The notes: a model not told the origin generated them from the letters alone. 64,000 nt of DNA from Cinnamomum chago (GCA_038049695.1 CP142455.1:24217501-24281500), one strand, 5' to 3'; counted from the stretch's first letter, positions 35,810 to 48,359 are shown. Numbers and translations are program-made.

Positions 35810-36970
35810 GGGGATGGGCCTCTTCGCCCTACTACTAATGTCGATATGGATTTTTTTAACAATTTAATTAAAGGGATCAGATTAAAGTCGTCATCCTCTA
35901 GGTCGCTTTGGTGATTTTCTTAAAAAATAAAAGTAAAGGAAAGAATAAAAGGGAAGAGAATATAATATATGTGAGTTATGATTGTATTTATTTTTAGTTG
36001 GTTAGTAAGAAATTATTTTTTAGTTTTTGTGGAAAAAGTGAGTTATTGTATCATTTAGAGTAGAAAGAGGGTTGTTTTTTTTCCTTTTTAAAACAAAGAG
36101 GAAAATTTGAAGATATTATCTTATTATTTGACCCCTTACTTGAAAAAATTGAAGCTTTACAAGCTTACATTACTTTTACTTTAATTACATTACTTTTACT
36201 TTTATTATAAATTCCCAAACAGGCTATTAGAATCTTCTAGGTGTGCCTAGTAAGTGACTTAAGCCCGGAACACGGGTTTTATGGAAACTACAAATTTAAA
36301 AATTGAAAAACTTTTTCGACTGTTTGTTTGAATAAAAAGGAAAGGCCTTGTTGTATTTAAGTGGAATGAGGGATTGAATTTTAGAAAAAAATTTTTAAAG
36401 AAAACGTTCTTTTTAAATTGGTACTTCTTGAGAAGATTCCTCCTCTTTCCTTGTCTGTTAAGATGACCATTCAGTGAGTTTGGGCATCAAAGTCTAGTGA
36501 GGAATGTGTAGTCTATATATTTTCCAGCGGTTCAAATGTCACACGTGTGGGCTAGCCACTAAACGGACCCCTTTGTTTTCCTGGGCCAGGCAGGTAGACC
36601 ACGACCCATCGGTGGCCTAATGTGAAACCGCGTTTGTGGTCATAATAAAGAGCCTTTTCTGATCTACTTTGTGGGCCCATTTTAAATATTTGTCTTGGTC
36701 TGATGGAACCGTCAAGAGTCAACATATTTCAGGATAATTGATTAAAGTATGACCGAAACGTGTATCAAGTATAACCAGTGGAGACGTGTACGTCCCACTT
36801 TACATAAAATCTCTTTCGTTGAACAGCTACCAATATCAGATTAAAAAACAATGAAAAAGAAAACCAAAAGAGAGGTGGGCTTGACCTGGAAGTCTTCAGC
36901 ATATAAGACAGAGTACATGTATATTGAAGTCTCCATGAATTACTAATCTTCGTCTTTATCTCTCTGTCAT
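35806..36970. other. Intergenic, no gene recognised
   Basis: AT-rich sequence without domain-bearing frames or clear element ends. ACATTACTTTTACTTT is repeated around 36165-36205. Confidence 0.35.
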
Positions 36971-36974
36971 TGCA

Positions 36975-37275
36975 TGAACTACAACAAATGCCATATTTTC
37001 CGATGAATCTTGCCGACGCAATCTAAATACGTCGTAAAAATTGTATTTAGCTGACGTATCACATCGTTGGCAAAATGATTACGCAATGCTACCTTCTGTA
37101 CGTCGGAAGTTCTCGTCAGTAGAGAGGATGGCGTCATCTGGGTCTTAGAGTGAATATTTTCCCGACATGAATTACATTTTTCCCGACACAGTACAGCGTC
37201 AGGAAATAAAAGTTCGGAAAGACGAGGGACTAACTGCGTTGGGAATCATGAATACCTAGTTGCCAATGTTGTAGT
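36975..37275. mobile_element. Possible short CACTA-type MITE, ~300 bp
   Basis: Left CTACAACAAATGCCA and right TGCCAATGTTGTAGTG are imperfect inverted repeats of the CACTA type. The interior carries repeated CCGACG/CGTCGG motifs (GCCGACGCA, ACGTCGGAAG, CCCGACA). No clean 3-bp target duplication; the first bases of the left end are altered. Confidence 0.4.
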
Positions 37276-38199
37276 GCGTCGGCGAAGGGTCTTAACAATA
37301 ATTAACGATGCTCACGTTGCGCGTTGGGGAACGTGTTTCAGCCTAAGTTAAGTCATCCCAACGAATGTCTAACTCAATCTCGCCCCATGCCTTGAGAGGA
37401 ATCGCCCCACGCCCCATGCCTCATCTCAGAAAGCAGAAGCTCCTCTCCAACTCCAACTCCAACTCCAACTCCCTCTCCGTGGAAAAAAAAATCCCTCAAA
37501 TCGTGATATATAGCTGCAAGGTTTTCTTCAAACTCATCTCTCTTTCTCTCTCACGGCCAGAAAACCCACAAATCGAAGAAGCTAGAATAACCCCAAATCC
37601 CAGTGAAGAAGGCGGTGACAGTTGCAAGGGTTTCTTCAAATCTCTGATAGACAGTCTTCCAGTGTCCTCACGTAGTCACATTGCATCCTCCCTCGAGATA
37701 TAAAGGTATGTTGGCGATGCACACGATCGATCTTGTTTTTAATGGTAAAATTACTGCATTTTTCTCTCAAATTATATCCTGATTTATAAGGTGGACATTG
37801 CAGAGATGCAATACTTTAATTATGTACAACCCCCATTGAACCTTAATAGGAGCCACCCATGATCCCGAAATTCAACCATATGAAGTTCTAAACCTACTTA
37901 GATTCACTTCAAATAAATTTTCAAGTCAATTTCACCCGTGCGCATTGTTAGATTTGTTCACAAAATCTCAATGGTAGACCTAGAAAACTTTCCTGAGGGG
38001 CCTCATAAAAAAAATTCTGTCACCATATGTTAGAAAATACATTATTCCTTATATATATTTATGTATATTTTGCCTTGGCCACCCTTGCATAATCTACACG
38101 AGGTGAACTTCATTAGGTTCTCTCACATAACTCATAAAAGAGAATGAGTTAATTACATGCAAAACATATAATTAATCTAATTGTCAGTCTGTATACAAG

Positions 38200-40419
38200 C
38201 TTGAGTGAAAATGGCCAGCAATTGCCCAGATTTAATCGGTTGACCGACCTGCAGGGAAGCCGACCGAAGACACTACAAATTGGGAAAAATCAAGTCCTAG
38301 TTATTTTTCTGTAGGCTTCTCAGTCCTGTGTACTCGGTAGACCAAACCCTGTTCTCGGTCGACCGAGGACACAGGTTTTGTAGGAAATAACTGAGAGTTT
38401 GATTTCCATCTCAGACCCAGAATCCAGTGTGTGCGGTCGTCCTGACCCTGTTCCAGGTCGACTGGGCACAAAGGAAACTCAGGGTTTGAACTGAGAACTG
38501 GGACACCCTTTCAGCTAGAACTGTCAGTGTGCGTGGTCGACCGCCCAGGCCAGGAGGTCGATCGGACACAGGAATTTCTAGAAATCAGGCATTTGCTTGC
38601 AGAGTGTTGTTTTCTATTCTTCGTGTGTGGGGTCAACCGTCCAGGCCAGAAGGTCGACCAGACACACTGTACAGTGACTTTTCCTAGAATTCAATTTTTA
38701 AGGTTGTGATCGTTTGTGGGGCCCATTGACCATCCAAATGGACTTCTATTGATGTGCCAAGCCCAAGTCAATGGTGTGGCTCAACCTTGACTTATGGGGA
38801 CCACCAAGTAGGGTCTTGGTTGTATATTCTACGATAATTCGATCTTTAAACGTCGTCAATGATGCCCGTAACTTCTGGAGCACCAAACACAGTATCCATT
38901 GGCATCTGAGACTCCATTTAGAGATCAAATTACCTGAGATAAACCTGGACCCGAATGTGGACCATTACCTAGGTTGGATTATTGATGTTTCCCTATTGAT
39001 TCATGTACTTGGAGTTCTTACTTCAATTATCATATTATTGTCACTCTTATGTCCTTACTATAGCTTATAGCTATTAATTAAATTGAAAATGGATGACCTG
39101 AATGTAGAACTACTTAGAGGTGACCTGGTGATGTGATTGGATGAACACTGACCTGTGTCTGTGGCAAGGCGGGCCCTTTTATGGCCTATGTATAGATGTA
39201 TGATACCCTAGATTGGAGAGGTGAATTATATTGGACTTATAACTCATTATGGATGAGAATGAACTGTTTATCATTGGAAATGGACTTGCTACCTCGTGTG
39301 AATCGTTTTAGACGAGGCCATGTACCTGATGGACCTTGGTATGGATCCAATGAGTGGACTTGGACTTGAATTGTGATCCATGGACTGAATTGATACTTAG
39401 ACATCTTAGAGACTTTGTTAGGACCTTGTTCACACAAGGCAAAGCCTAGACAGACACAGACCTTGATTGTTTCCTTGAGTTGGCATAGACATTCACTCAG
39501 TTGTTCTAAGCTCAGCCTTTGCACCAATCATCACTGGTAGGAGCTATTTATGAGTATTGAGTGAGCTATCATGATGAACTATGTTTTAAACGGACGGTGT
39601 GATGCCGAGTCCAGTCTCCCCGAGTGATGAGTGTGGTGAGACTGTTGAGTGTGATTTGCGGGGCTCGTCATTCTCCAGCACTATTGAGGTTCCCTGCCGC
39701 GACTGTATTTAGTATGGGAGGGTCGTGGCATAATATCCCGCGGGATCCAGCTCGTGTGAATGTGCCATATTGTGCTAGACTAGATATTATGTGTATCATG
39801 ATTCTAAATACTTATCTTGTTTAACTGCCCAGATCATGTATCTTGATATTCTCTTTAATTGTGTAATTGTCTTTACTCTTTTGATATATATATCCTATGT
39901 TACTTGTATACTGTGACTTATCAGGTCTTTAGATTTGATCCATTCTTAGTGCTTAGGTTTCGACCCCGATTTCGAGGACGGCGCGCTCGCGCTAGTTGAG
40001 GCACCCGTGGTAGGGGACTATGGATGCGGACTAGCAGACCAAGAGGTCCAGCTGGAAGTTGAAGAGCCGGCACCTAGGGTGTGAGAGTTCTTTATTATTT
40101 TGGGATTTTGAGTGATCCTTGTAGTAAGCAAGGTAATTGCTAGAAATTGTAATAAATCTTTGATTTTCACAACTTTGACACTTTAGACTGGATTTCAGTC
40201 CATCTATATTTGTCATAAACTTATTATACCTTATCATTGTTTCCGCTATATTCACATGCTTCCGCATTATTAACCGTTGATCTTATATCGTTTAAAAAGT
40301 TTTAAATTAGACCTCATTGCGGACCTACGATCTTGGAAGTTCTCGGATTTTCCGGGAGGTAGCGTGCCAACTTCGGATATCTTGATTGTTTTCTCGGTAT
40401 CCGGAATTAGGGCGTTACA
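38200..40419 (-). mobile_element. LTR-like element related to 5305-8135 (left end uncertain)
   Basis: On the minus strand it starts at 40419 with TGTAACGCCCTAATTCCGG and has ATGCGGAAGC ~165 bp in, the landmarks of the LTR in the NBS-LRR gene. At ~38228-38660 it has the same GGTCGACC-type palindrome cluster (CGGTCGACCG, AGGTCGACTG, TGGTCGACCG, AGGTCGACCA). No gag or pol seen; its 3' end was not located and it may be truncated. Family (Del/Tekay-like) is inferred. Confidence 0.6.
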
Positions 40420-40589
40420 GTATAACCTACCATTCAAAACCCAAAAACTTAGAGAATTTGAACGTGCATAATGACAATTCAAAGCCAATTCAAGTCAAGG
40501 CCTAACAGATGGACTAGACTAGCCCAACAAATTAACAAATTTAAACGAATGTTATTATTTTTGTTTCACTAGTCATTACGTAAGGTCTT

Positions 40590-41130
40590 TTTTTTCCCTC
40601 AACCCAGCAAAGGGGGCCGTGAACCAAGAGAGAGCCCGCACACACACGAGAGGACAACTTGCACAAGTGGGTGTTGTGTGTGTGCATGCAGAAGCACGAA
40701 ACCTGCCACACAAGAGAGATACGGGGATTTTACGTGGTTTGGCAAAACCGCCTACATCTATGACAAGAGAACATAGACTCACATCATGACTCGATCTTTA
40801 GAGTCCAGGATTACAAATTATGTGCAATATATAATCTCCGCTTTTATGTTCTCCAAAAAAGCTCTGATACAATGACCAAAATACCCCTGACCCTCAACCA
40901 TGTCATTGGCTAACCCAATGGACCACTTTGGTAAACCGGAATACAAGACATAACCCGACAATCTCCACCTTGGCTTGGATTTTGTACAACATGAACCACC
41001 ATGACACCAAGAGATATAACCGGTAATGTCTTTTCCATACCTTATTGATTGGTACACAATCTCTTCAACAGATTTTTTTGTGCGTAAACCGGATTACAAG
41101 ACATAAACCCAACAGTGGGAAAGAACCCCC
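40590..41130. mobile_element. LTR fragment, same family as 56105-56455
   Basis: Shares with 56105-56455 the order TTACGTGGTT(T/C)GGC, CCTAC(A/G)TC, then AAAATACCC(C/A)TGACC and AACCCAAT(G/T)G. This arrangement is common in plant LTRs, probably copia-type (inference). No coding part seen. Boundaries approximate. Confidence 0.5.
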
Positions 41131-42600
41131 CGCACAAGCGAAAAGAGGTGGGTGGTGTACAGGTGAGAACTGCCCCCACTTACCAATGAGGTAACTGGCC
41201 GTTCTCATGTGATGTCTTGTTTTCATTTTAATAAAAAGTTCATATTTGGCAACCAGGTACTCGGGGATCTCTCATCGGTTTTTTCAATGGATTTAAGTAA
41301 ATATCAATAGGGTCTGAAATAAGAAAACAACTAAACATGATGCTCATATCAACAATTAAACATTTAATCTCTCAATGTAAAAAATATAAAAGAACTTGTG
41401 ATATAATTAAAAAATTGACTCAAATTAGAATCCTTTTCTTCAATGAGTGAGACCTCAAAGCAGAGAGAAAAAGAAAATGAAAAGATCAAACAAATTCCAA
41501 TATGGCATCCATCACCATCATAGAATAGACTATACTTAGTATATAAAATTTCTATATAATGAATCATTTTAAATTTCTTTAGGCTTTACAATAGACAAAG
41601 TCTAAAAGACCTAACCTATGCCCCCACCTAGTGATGGTTTGGGACACTAAATTTATGCCAAAGTCTAAACAAAAATGCTCATTGACTAATCCAAAATTAT
41701 CAGTCTCAAGCTCCAGTGGATCTGGGCCAAAGTTAAGCAAGCAAGATGTGCACATGCTTAGCAGAAGCAACCAGTGAATGATAACTTATAACAGTTAAAC
41801 TAATTTTTTTTTTATTTTTAATGTAAATTCATTTTCCAAATGGATCTAGAAATATGGTAGAGAATAAAATAATGAATACAAACCAACCAAAGAAGACCAA
41901 GAGAATTTGTAAAAATATTGAAAGTCTGAAACATCAAAGTTTCAATAATGTTATTAACTTGTCAAGCATTTGATGGAACATGAATTCAATAGTCTTTAGT
42001 GGTCCACATTAATAAGTAATAAAAGGTAATGAGTCTTTTAAAGAGGCAATATGGTGTGTGCTTGTAGCACTATATTGTAAAGTTCGTACCTACAGATTTG
42101 TAATCTAGACTGAGATGGTGGCCATGGAGGATTTTACAATAGCAGAGAGTGTGTGCCAAGCTTGAGACCCAATAAATGCACATGACAAAATAAAAGTACA
42201 TATGAACCAATCCGGTTGAACCCAGATTGTGGCTCATGCAAAATTGTAGAATTAAATAAAAGCGTGGAGGAGTAGGTTCCAGTTTTTAAAAGCAGAGAAC
42301 ACTGTTTAAGCTTGCTAAAAGCAAAGGTTTCACGATGCTTGATTAGATACTTAAATTCAAAGAGGATCCGACTATAAGAAGTGTAATGTCAATCAAGATA
42401 TGAAATTCAAAACCCAAGTTCTGATTATACTAAATTGCAACCGGCTTATTATAAATCTTTTTTAATTTTCAGTTTCTTGATAATTGTTCTCAAATCATCA
42501 TAAAATATTTATGGAAGATGTGGAAAGTACAGTGAAAAAGGGAATGTTATAGAGAGAGCTGACCATGCACAGGTGGCTTGCCCAAACGTATTTGGCCCTT
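41131..42600. other. Intergenic, no gene recognised
   Basis: AT-rich. Frames such as 41364-41567 and 41579-41770 (minus) have no domain or codon pattern. No element ends found. Confidence 0.35.
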
Positions 42601-42614
42601 TTAGAACCATTGAA

Positions 42615-42811
42615 TTTTTATTTTTTTATTTTTTATTTTTTTATTTTTTATTTTTTATTTATTGTCGGAGGGAGGGTTGGACTAATCCCTCCGGGCCCAG
42701 AGGGAAGCCGGGTAAATCCCCTGTAGCCCTAGTGTGGTAGCAGAGTTTCGAACCCACAACCTCCGGGAACAAACCGTGGTCCTAGGCCAACTAAGCTACC
42801 CCTTGGGGTTC
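42615..42811 (-). mobile_element. tRNA-derived SINE (Au-like)
   Basis: Target duplication AGA(A/G)CCATTGAA (42603-42614 and 42812-42823). On the minus strand: A-box GTAGCTTAGTTGGCC, B-box GGTTCGAAACTC, body TTTACCCGGCTTCCCTCTGG, and a long A-rich tail broken by regular T residues. Same family as 26211 and 29480. Confidence 0.88.
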
Positions 42812-43379
42812 AGAGCCATTGAAATTGAGTACTCTGTAACTTGTCATGCTTAATGTTTTTAAAGTCATTGATACCAAAATATGACATGAGCTACATTCAA
42901 AGATGTGAATATGTCAGATGTGGACAAAAGAGGATTCAAGAGATTTCTATCAGTTTTTGTTGGTTTCTGAATCAGTTCTAATTAAGTAATTATATATGTT
43001 CTTTCGTCAGGTTTTTTCTTCGTGAGGGAATCTTAGAGTCAATCAATTCGCATTCATTCATAACTTTGGGATTGTGGGATACTAAGATATGTCTCTTGAC
43101 TTTTCCTCTTTTAAATTTATTTACTTGTTTAGTTATGGACAGTAGATACTGATATTTTGTTTATTTGTGAATAGTAGCTTATTGATAACTTGTTTAGTTG
43201 TGGATATTATCGATTGATAACTGCTTTACTTGCTTAGTTGTGGATAGTAGGTATTGATAACTTGTTTAGTAGCTTTGATTTTGTTTGAATAGTTAAATAC
43301 GTCTTCTATTACGCCTTCTAGTAGTGTTGGTAGCATTCTCATTTCAGCGCATGTCCCCATCCCCATTGATGATGAGGGT

Positions 43380-46300
43380 ATGTTATGCTTGTTCTTATGG
43401 ATATCAAGTTCGGAATGGGCTGTCTTAGGAGACTTCAATGCTGTAGCCTCTAGTTCTGAAAAACTCAGTCTCCATCCCATTAACTCCCTAGCTTCCTCTG
43501 AATTCAACAACATGATAGTTTCCTTAGGCCTCCAGGATATTGGTTTCTCTGGCAGGAACTTCACCTGGTCTAACAACAGAAAAGACAGATCCTATGTTGC
43601 AGCTAGGCTTGACCGCTCTCTCACCAATGAAGCCTGGCTTCTCTCTCAACCAGACAGCCTCCTCCAACACCTTGTTAGAATAAGCTCTGACCATAGCCCC
43701 ATCCTGCTCTCCAAGCGCCCTCCCATTGCAGCTAGACTTATTCCTTTCAAGTTTGAGGTAATGTGGACTGCTCACCCTTCTTTCCAAGAGCTGGTTGCTG
43801 AAGTCTGGAATCTCCCTGTCAGAGGAAACCCCCATTTCATCCTTAGTCAGAAATTAAAGGCTCTCAAAATCCGGTTGAAAGCTTGGAATAAGGAAACATT
43901 TGGGCTCCTCAAGAACAACATTTCAGCTGCTGAATCCAGCATTCTCCAATTGCAAGCCAGTATGGATTCAGACCCCCAGGATTCCACCAAGGCAGCTCTT
44001 GGCCAAGCCAGAAGCTCGCTCCAAAACTTGCTCCAAGCTGAAGAATCCCACTGGAAGCAGAAGTCCAGGATTAGATGGCTGCAGGAAGGAGACAAAAACA
44101 CCAAATTCTTCCACCTAGCTGCGAAAATCAGAGGATCTAAGAATCGCCTTGATAAGATTGAATTCAACGGCATTTCTCTGGAAAACCAAGACCAGATCAA
44201 ATCAGCAGCAGTGGATTTTTTCTCTGCCTCCTTCTCTTCTTCCACTGCTCATTTGGATCCCCAGCTCTTTCTAGTGCAAAGTCAGAAAGTTTCCCACGCT
44301 CAAAATTCCTTCCTGCAAGCCATTCCTTCTAATGAAGAAATCAGAAACTCAATGTTCAGCCTCAACAAATCCAGTTCTCCTGGTCCTGAAGGTTTCTCCG
44401 GAAGCTTCTTCACTAGTTGTTGGGACACTGTTGGCAGAGAGGTTATTGAAGCAGTTAAAAATTTCTTTCTCTCCAAAAAGCTCCTGAAAGCTACCAATTC
44501 CTTCTTCATTTCCCTCATTCCTAAAGTTGCTGCTCCAATTTCTTTTGGAGACTTCCGCCCCATCAGCCTCCTAAATTTCTCCTATAAGATTATTTCCAAG
44601 ATCCTGGCGTCAAGAATGGCAGCAGTCCTCCCTAACCTTATCTCCCCTCATCAGGTGGCTTTTCTAAAAGGAAGGAAAATCCAAGACCACATTGCTTTAG
44701 CTCATGAGCTCACTCAGAACCTTCAAAAGGGTCCCAAAGGCAAAGGCATATGCATGAAGCTAGATATCTCCAAAGCCTTCGACAAATTAAATTGGAATTT
44801 CCTATTCAAAGTCTTGGATTTCTTTGGGTTCAGCAAGGACTGGTCTTCTCTCATTTCTGAATGCATCTGTTTCTCTAAAGGCTCCGTTATCATCAACAGA
44901 GAACCAGCTGGTTACTTTGAAGTCAAGGGCGGGCTAAGGCAGGGAGATCCTCTCTCTCCCTACCTTTTCATTCTAGCGGAAGAGCTTCTTAGCTTAAATA
45001 TTAGTAAGCTGGTTTCCCTAAATCAGGAGTCTCCAATTTACAGAGTCCCTTCTTCCCCCCCTGTCTGTCACCTCATGTTTGCAGACGACATTCTCCTCTT
45101 CTTCAAAGCTTCCTCTAGGAGTATCAAAGCTATTAAAGGTGTGTTGGAAGCCTACCAAAAGGCTGTTGGGCAGCATTTCAACCTCAGGAAAAGTAATGTT
45201 CTTTTTGGAAACAGCAGGGAGTCCTTCAAAGCCAGAACTTTGAGATCCTTAGGCATACCTAGGGCCTACTTTCCAACCAAATACTTGGGTGTTCCTCTCT
45301 TCATTGGCAGCCCCAAAGCTCAGTATTTCGAGAGTCTCAAGGATTCTTTTCGGCAGAGGCTGGCTGGCTGGAAATGCAACATGCTTTCCTTTGCTGGGAG
45401 AGTCATTCTTATTAAGCATGTTCTCCAAAGCCTTCCCATACACATCCTCTTGGTTCTCCCAATCCCTTCCTCGGTTTGTAAATTCTTGGAAAAGTGGATG
45501 AGAAATTTCCTGTGGTCTGGGGGCCCTGAGCAAGGGAAAAAGAGTCTAATCAACTGGAATTCAATCTGTCAGCCTAAGAGAGAAGGAGGCCTGGGTTTTC
45601 GCCGTTTGAAGGATATGATCTCAGCCAATTCTTTAAGGTTGGGTTGGTCTGCTTCCTCCTCTTCTTCTCTGTGGGCCAGCTGGTTTAGAGCCAAGTACCT
45701 CAAAGGCTTCTCTCCTTGGCATCCCAACTCTCTCTCCCATGGCTCTTGTATCTGGAGGCTTATCAAGCGAAGTTCCCACTTCATTTTTCAGAACAGTCAC
45801 TGGATTCTGGGAGATGGCAACAGAATTAGCTTCTGGCACGATAAATGGCATGGCCCCTTATCTTTGGCGCAGATCTTCCCTGAACCTGATGCCTTGATCT
45901 GGTCCAGCTCCAACTCCCCCACCCTATCTTTCTCTGCTGCTTGGGACTCCATCAGGCTCAGAAGCTTCCCCAGAGTTTGGCACAAGTTTGCCTGGAATAG
46001 TCTCCTCAAGCCTTCCACTGCTTGCTTTGCTTGGAAGCTGTTTCACAATAAGCTTCCCACTAACGTCTGGGCCCAATCCATAGGAGTTCAGCTGGCGTCC
46101 TCTTGCCCTCTCTGTGGCTCCCATCAGGAATCCGCCCCTTCCCTGTTCTTCCTCTGTCCCTTAGCTTCCTCTTTTTGGGACTGGTTGGAGTCGAAAGGAA
46201 ACTTGCAGTCTTCTTCTTCCAGCTCTGCCTCAGCTAAATGGAAAGCCTTCTCCAAAAACTCCTGCTCCAAAGCGAAGAAAGGTCTGGCTGCCCTCTTCAT

Positions 46301-46496
46301 AGTAGCTCTCTTCAGCATCTGGAAAGAAAGGAATATGGTTCTCTTCTCTAACAAGGTGCCCTCTCTCCAATCTGTGATTAAATTCTTTTTAGTGGATGCC
46401 TCAATTGCTCTAAGATCCTTATCTTCTCCCTTCTCCAGCTGCACCCTAGATTATTTCTTTCTTCTCTGTAATCAGCCTTCTCAAGGGTTGAACTAG
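43380..46496 (+). CDS. LINE (L1-type) ORF2: endonuclease C-terminus plus reverse transcriptase
   Basis: An open frame of 1038 codons without a stop. The first ~13 residues come from the target DNA, since the element starts at 43419 (see separate entry). Endonuclease end: GDFNAV (residue ~17), NFTWSN, RLDRS, SDHSPI (~102); the N-terminal part of the endonuclease is missing. Reverse transcriptase: FRPISLLNFSYKIISKILAS (~390), KLDISKAFDKLNW (~460), GLRQGDPLSPYLFILAEE (~520), catalytic FADD in LMFADDILLFF (~565). Near the C-terminus a zf-RVT domain has CPLCGSHQES...FFLCPLA (~907-925). No RNase H domain follows. RT and endonuclease of such proteins copy the element at a nicked target. With the 5' part missing, this copy should not move by itself. 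Confidence 0.93.
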   Translation: MLCLFLWISSSEWAVLGDFNAVASSSEKLSLHPINSLASSEFNNMIVSLGLQDIGFSGRNFTWSNNRKDRSYVAARLDRSLTNEAWLLSQPDSLLQHLVRISSDHSPILLSKRPPIAARLIPFKFEVMWTAHPSFQELVAEVWNLPVRGNPHFILSQKLKALKIRLKAWNKETFGLLKNNISAAESSILQLQASMDSDPQDSTKAALGQARSSLQNLLQAEESHWKQKSRIRWLQEGDKNTKFFHLAAKIRGSKNRLDKIEFNGISLENQDQIKSAAVDFFSASFSSSTAHLDPQLFLVQSQKVSHAQNSFLQAIPSNEEIRNSMFSLNKSSSPGPEGFSGSFFTSCWDTVGREVIEAVKNFFLSKKLLKATNSFFISLIPKVAAPISFGDFRPISLLNFSYKIISKILASRMAAVLPNLISPHQVAFLKGRKIQDHIALAHELTQNLQKGPKGKGICMKLDISKAFDKLNWNFLFKVLDFFGFSKDWSSLISECICFSKGSVIINREPAGYFEVKGGLRQGDPLSPYLFILAEELLSLNISKLVSLNQESPIYRVPSSPPVCHLMFADDILLFFKASSRSIKAIKGVLEAYQKAVGQHFNLRKSNVLFGNSRESFKARTLRSLGIPRAYFPTKYLGVPLFIGSPKAQYFESLKDSFRQRLAGWKCNMLSFAGRVILIKHVLQSLPIHILLVLPIPSSVCKFLEKWMRNFLWSGGPEQGKKSLINWNSICQPKREGGLGFRRLKDMISANSLRLGWSASSSSSLWASWFRAKYLKGFSPWHPNSLSHGSCIWRLIKRSSHFIFQNSHWILGDGNRISFWHDKWHGPLSLAQIFPEPDALIWSSSNSPTLSFSAAWDSIRLRSFPRVWHKFAWNSLLKPSTACFAWKLFHNKLPTNVWAQSIGVQLASSCPLCGSHQESAPSLFFLCPLASSFWDWLESKGNLQSSSSSSASAKWKAFSKNSCSKAKKGLAALFIVALFSIWKERNMVLFSNKVPSLQSVIKFFLVDASIALRSLSSPFSSCTLDYFFLLCNQPSQGLN

Positions 46497-46594
46497 AGCT
46501 TTTTTGTTTCTTTCTCTTGTTGCTGTTTGTTGTTGCTTTTGGCTGTAATCTTTCCTCTCTTTCTTAATTCAATTTGTAATTTAGCAAAAAAAAA
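43419..46594 (+). mobile_element. 5'-truncated LINE insertion with 13-bp target duplication
   Basis: AAGTTCGGAATGG at 43406-43418 recurs at 46595-46607 directly after an A tail (46585-46594). The inserted DNA starts inside ORF2 just before GDFNAV and runs through a 3' UTR (TTGTTGCTGTTTGTTGTTGC) to the poly(A). The perfect duplication and unbroken frame point to a recent insertion. Confidence 0.95.
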
Positions 46595-46607
46595 AAGTTC
46601 GGAATGG

Positions 46608-47690
46608 AAGTAGTAGAGTCCCACGTCCCAACTCTCATGAGAATGGATTAAAATAACACGAATTTCAAACCCTTGTCCTCTCAAGCCAGGCCTCAATGTA
46701 GTAGGAATGCTAACGAGTTGGCTTTGGGTTTATATTTTTCTCTTTATTTACATAGTTCATTCTCTTCCTTTTGTTAATAGTATTCTGTTGTTATAATAAA
46801 TAAAAAAAAGCCCAAAAATCATAGTAGTTAGTTTAAATTGTTGAGATGGCATTTGAACATATTTGGTTTTATTTAGAGTTTTCTTTTTCTCTTATAGATC
46901 TTTTGTTCATCTTTATCCATATTTTCTTTTTCTATTGCTTTGTTCATCCAACTCATTGTACCAACCAAGGCTCGAACTTGTACACTTGCTTCCCAAAAGT
47001 GGGCTTTGATGTCCCTTTACTACCTATGATGGGTAGGCAGGACAAACTAAAGTTATCGTTGTGGTTCTGATTTGATGATGTTAAAATTCTATTTTGTGTG
47101 GCTGCTGTGTCTACCTCTCCTACATCTGAATTTTTTTATTTTTTTAAAAAAGATAAATTCAAGTCAAAGTGAATCTCAAAAATGATTTCAAAGATTTAGA
47201 AAATTACAGTTGAGATTCATCAATGAGAATGTCCCAAAAATCATGCAACTGGTTGTTTGTAAATTGCTTGTTGTACAAAAAAAAAAAAAAAAAATGAATA
47301 GTAAACTGCTGTACTAATCTGAGTGCATAAGAAGATGGATGCTATAAATAAGAGCATGAAGAGATTGCGAAGGATGTTGGGACTTTTTTTTACCATTAAT
47401 TTTGTTGTATCATGAAAAATCTAAGGCATTGTTCGACAAATCTTATCTATATGAGTCAGATTTGAGAATAATAGATATGTGCATAGTAGATCTATGTAAA
47501 ATAAACATTTTTTTTGTTTCTTGTTAATGATTTATGTTCTTACTTTTTTGGAGGTTTTGTAGGATTTTATTTATGTGATAGATAGATTTTTGAACTCTAC
47601 GTAACTCATTGTGACATTCTTTATTTCCCTTTAAATTTATTATATTACATATGTATCACTAAATTGATGGATAATAAAAATTGGTTGTTG
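46608..47690. other. Flank of the LINE, no gene recognised
   Basis: AT-rich. It continues the sequence interrupted by the LINE and probably belongs to the CACTA relic that follows (intron-like). An A run lies at 47277-47294. Confidence 0.35.
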
Positions 47691-47697
47691 AATATAG

Positions 47698-48060
47698 GCG
47701 GAGCTTCAGAAGCTAAAGTCTCAGCCGTTGGATGAGGGTGTTGCTCCCATGACTGAGGATGAGAGTGCGGTTTGAGGCGGTGCTTGGATCAGATCGATCA
47801 GGATATATACGTGGTCGTTGGGCTGGTCATAAGCCCACGACATGTACAACTGGGTATCGAATCCGTGCACTACTAGAAATGGAGAATGAGGAGTTCAGGA
47901 GGCGAGCTGAGGAGGATAGGAGGCTCTTCGAGGAGATGAAAAAGGAGAAAATAGAGATGACTTTACAACTAAAGTCCGTAGAGTCCTAGGTAGCCTCGCA
48001 GCAAGCACATATGCATGAGGTGCAAGCTATACTAAAGTCTCAGTGCACCACCTTCCTCCA
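47698..48060 (+). pseudogene. En/Spm (CACTA) transposon-protein relic, PTTA-type C-terminus
   Basis: After an acceptor (AATATAG) one frame reads ELQKLKSQPLDEGV, then PMTEDE. A shifted frame continues FEAVLGSDRSGYIRG, GHKPTT, then a charged coiled coil (ENEEFRRRAEEDRRLFEEMK). The order E.VLG..RSGY.RG.G..PKPT plus coiled coil is typical of the transposase-associated PTTA/En-Spm family in plants. A frame change between TEDE and FEAVLG and a stop at 47987-47989 break it. It precedes subterminal repeats of a CACTA end at 48360-48942. Confidence 0.65.
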
Positions 48061-48359
48061 GCAATTTAAAGAGTCAAGGGCAAATTCCGATGTGATTCAT
48101 AAATGGTCAAAAGCCCAAAATCATAATTATTTTTATTTTATTTGATGTTTTATTTTATTATGATGATGTAGAATTAACTCTTTCTAGTTAAATACATTGG
48201 GACTTAATGATTTTGAATTTGAAGTTATATTTCAATTCCTGATGGTGTTTGAAATTTTTATTGTTTTCATCTTCTATAAGTAGGTTTGTGAAAAGCTGAT
48301 AAATGGAAAGAAAATAAATTAAATAAATTAAAATTATTTTTTATTTATTTTTAATTTCA

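Noticed and set aside
37365-37703. 112-codon plus-strand frame with SNSNSNS
   Set aside because: The repeat comes from CAACTC microsatellite DNA at ~37450. No conserved domain and no gene context.
43310-43330. CACTA end (CTTCTAGTAGTG) left of the LINE
   Set aside because: Only ~11 bases match the element ends at 12880, with no subterminal array and no partner end.
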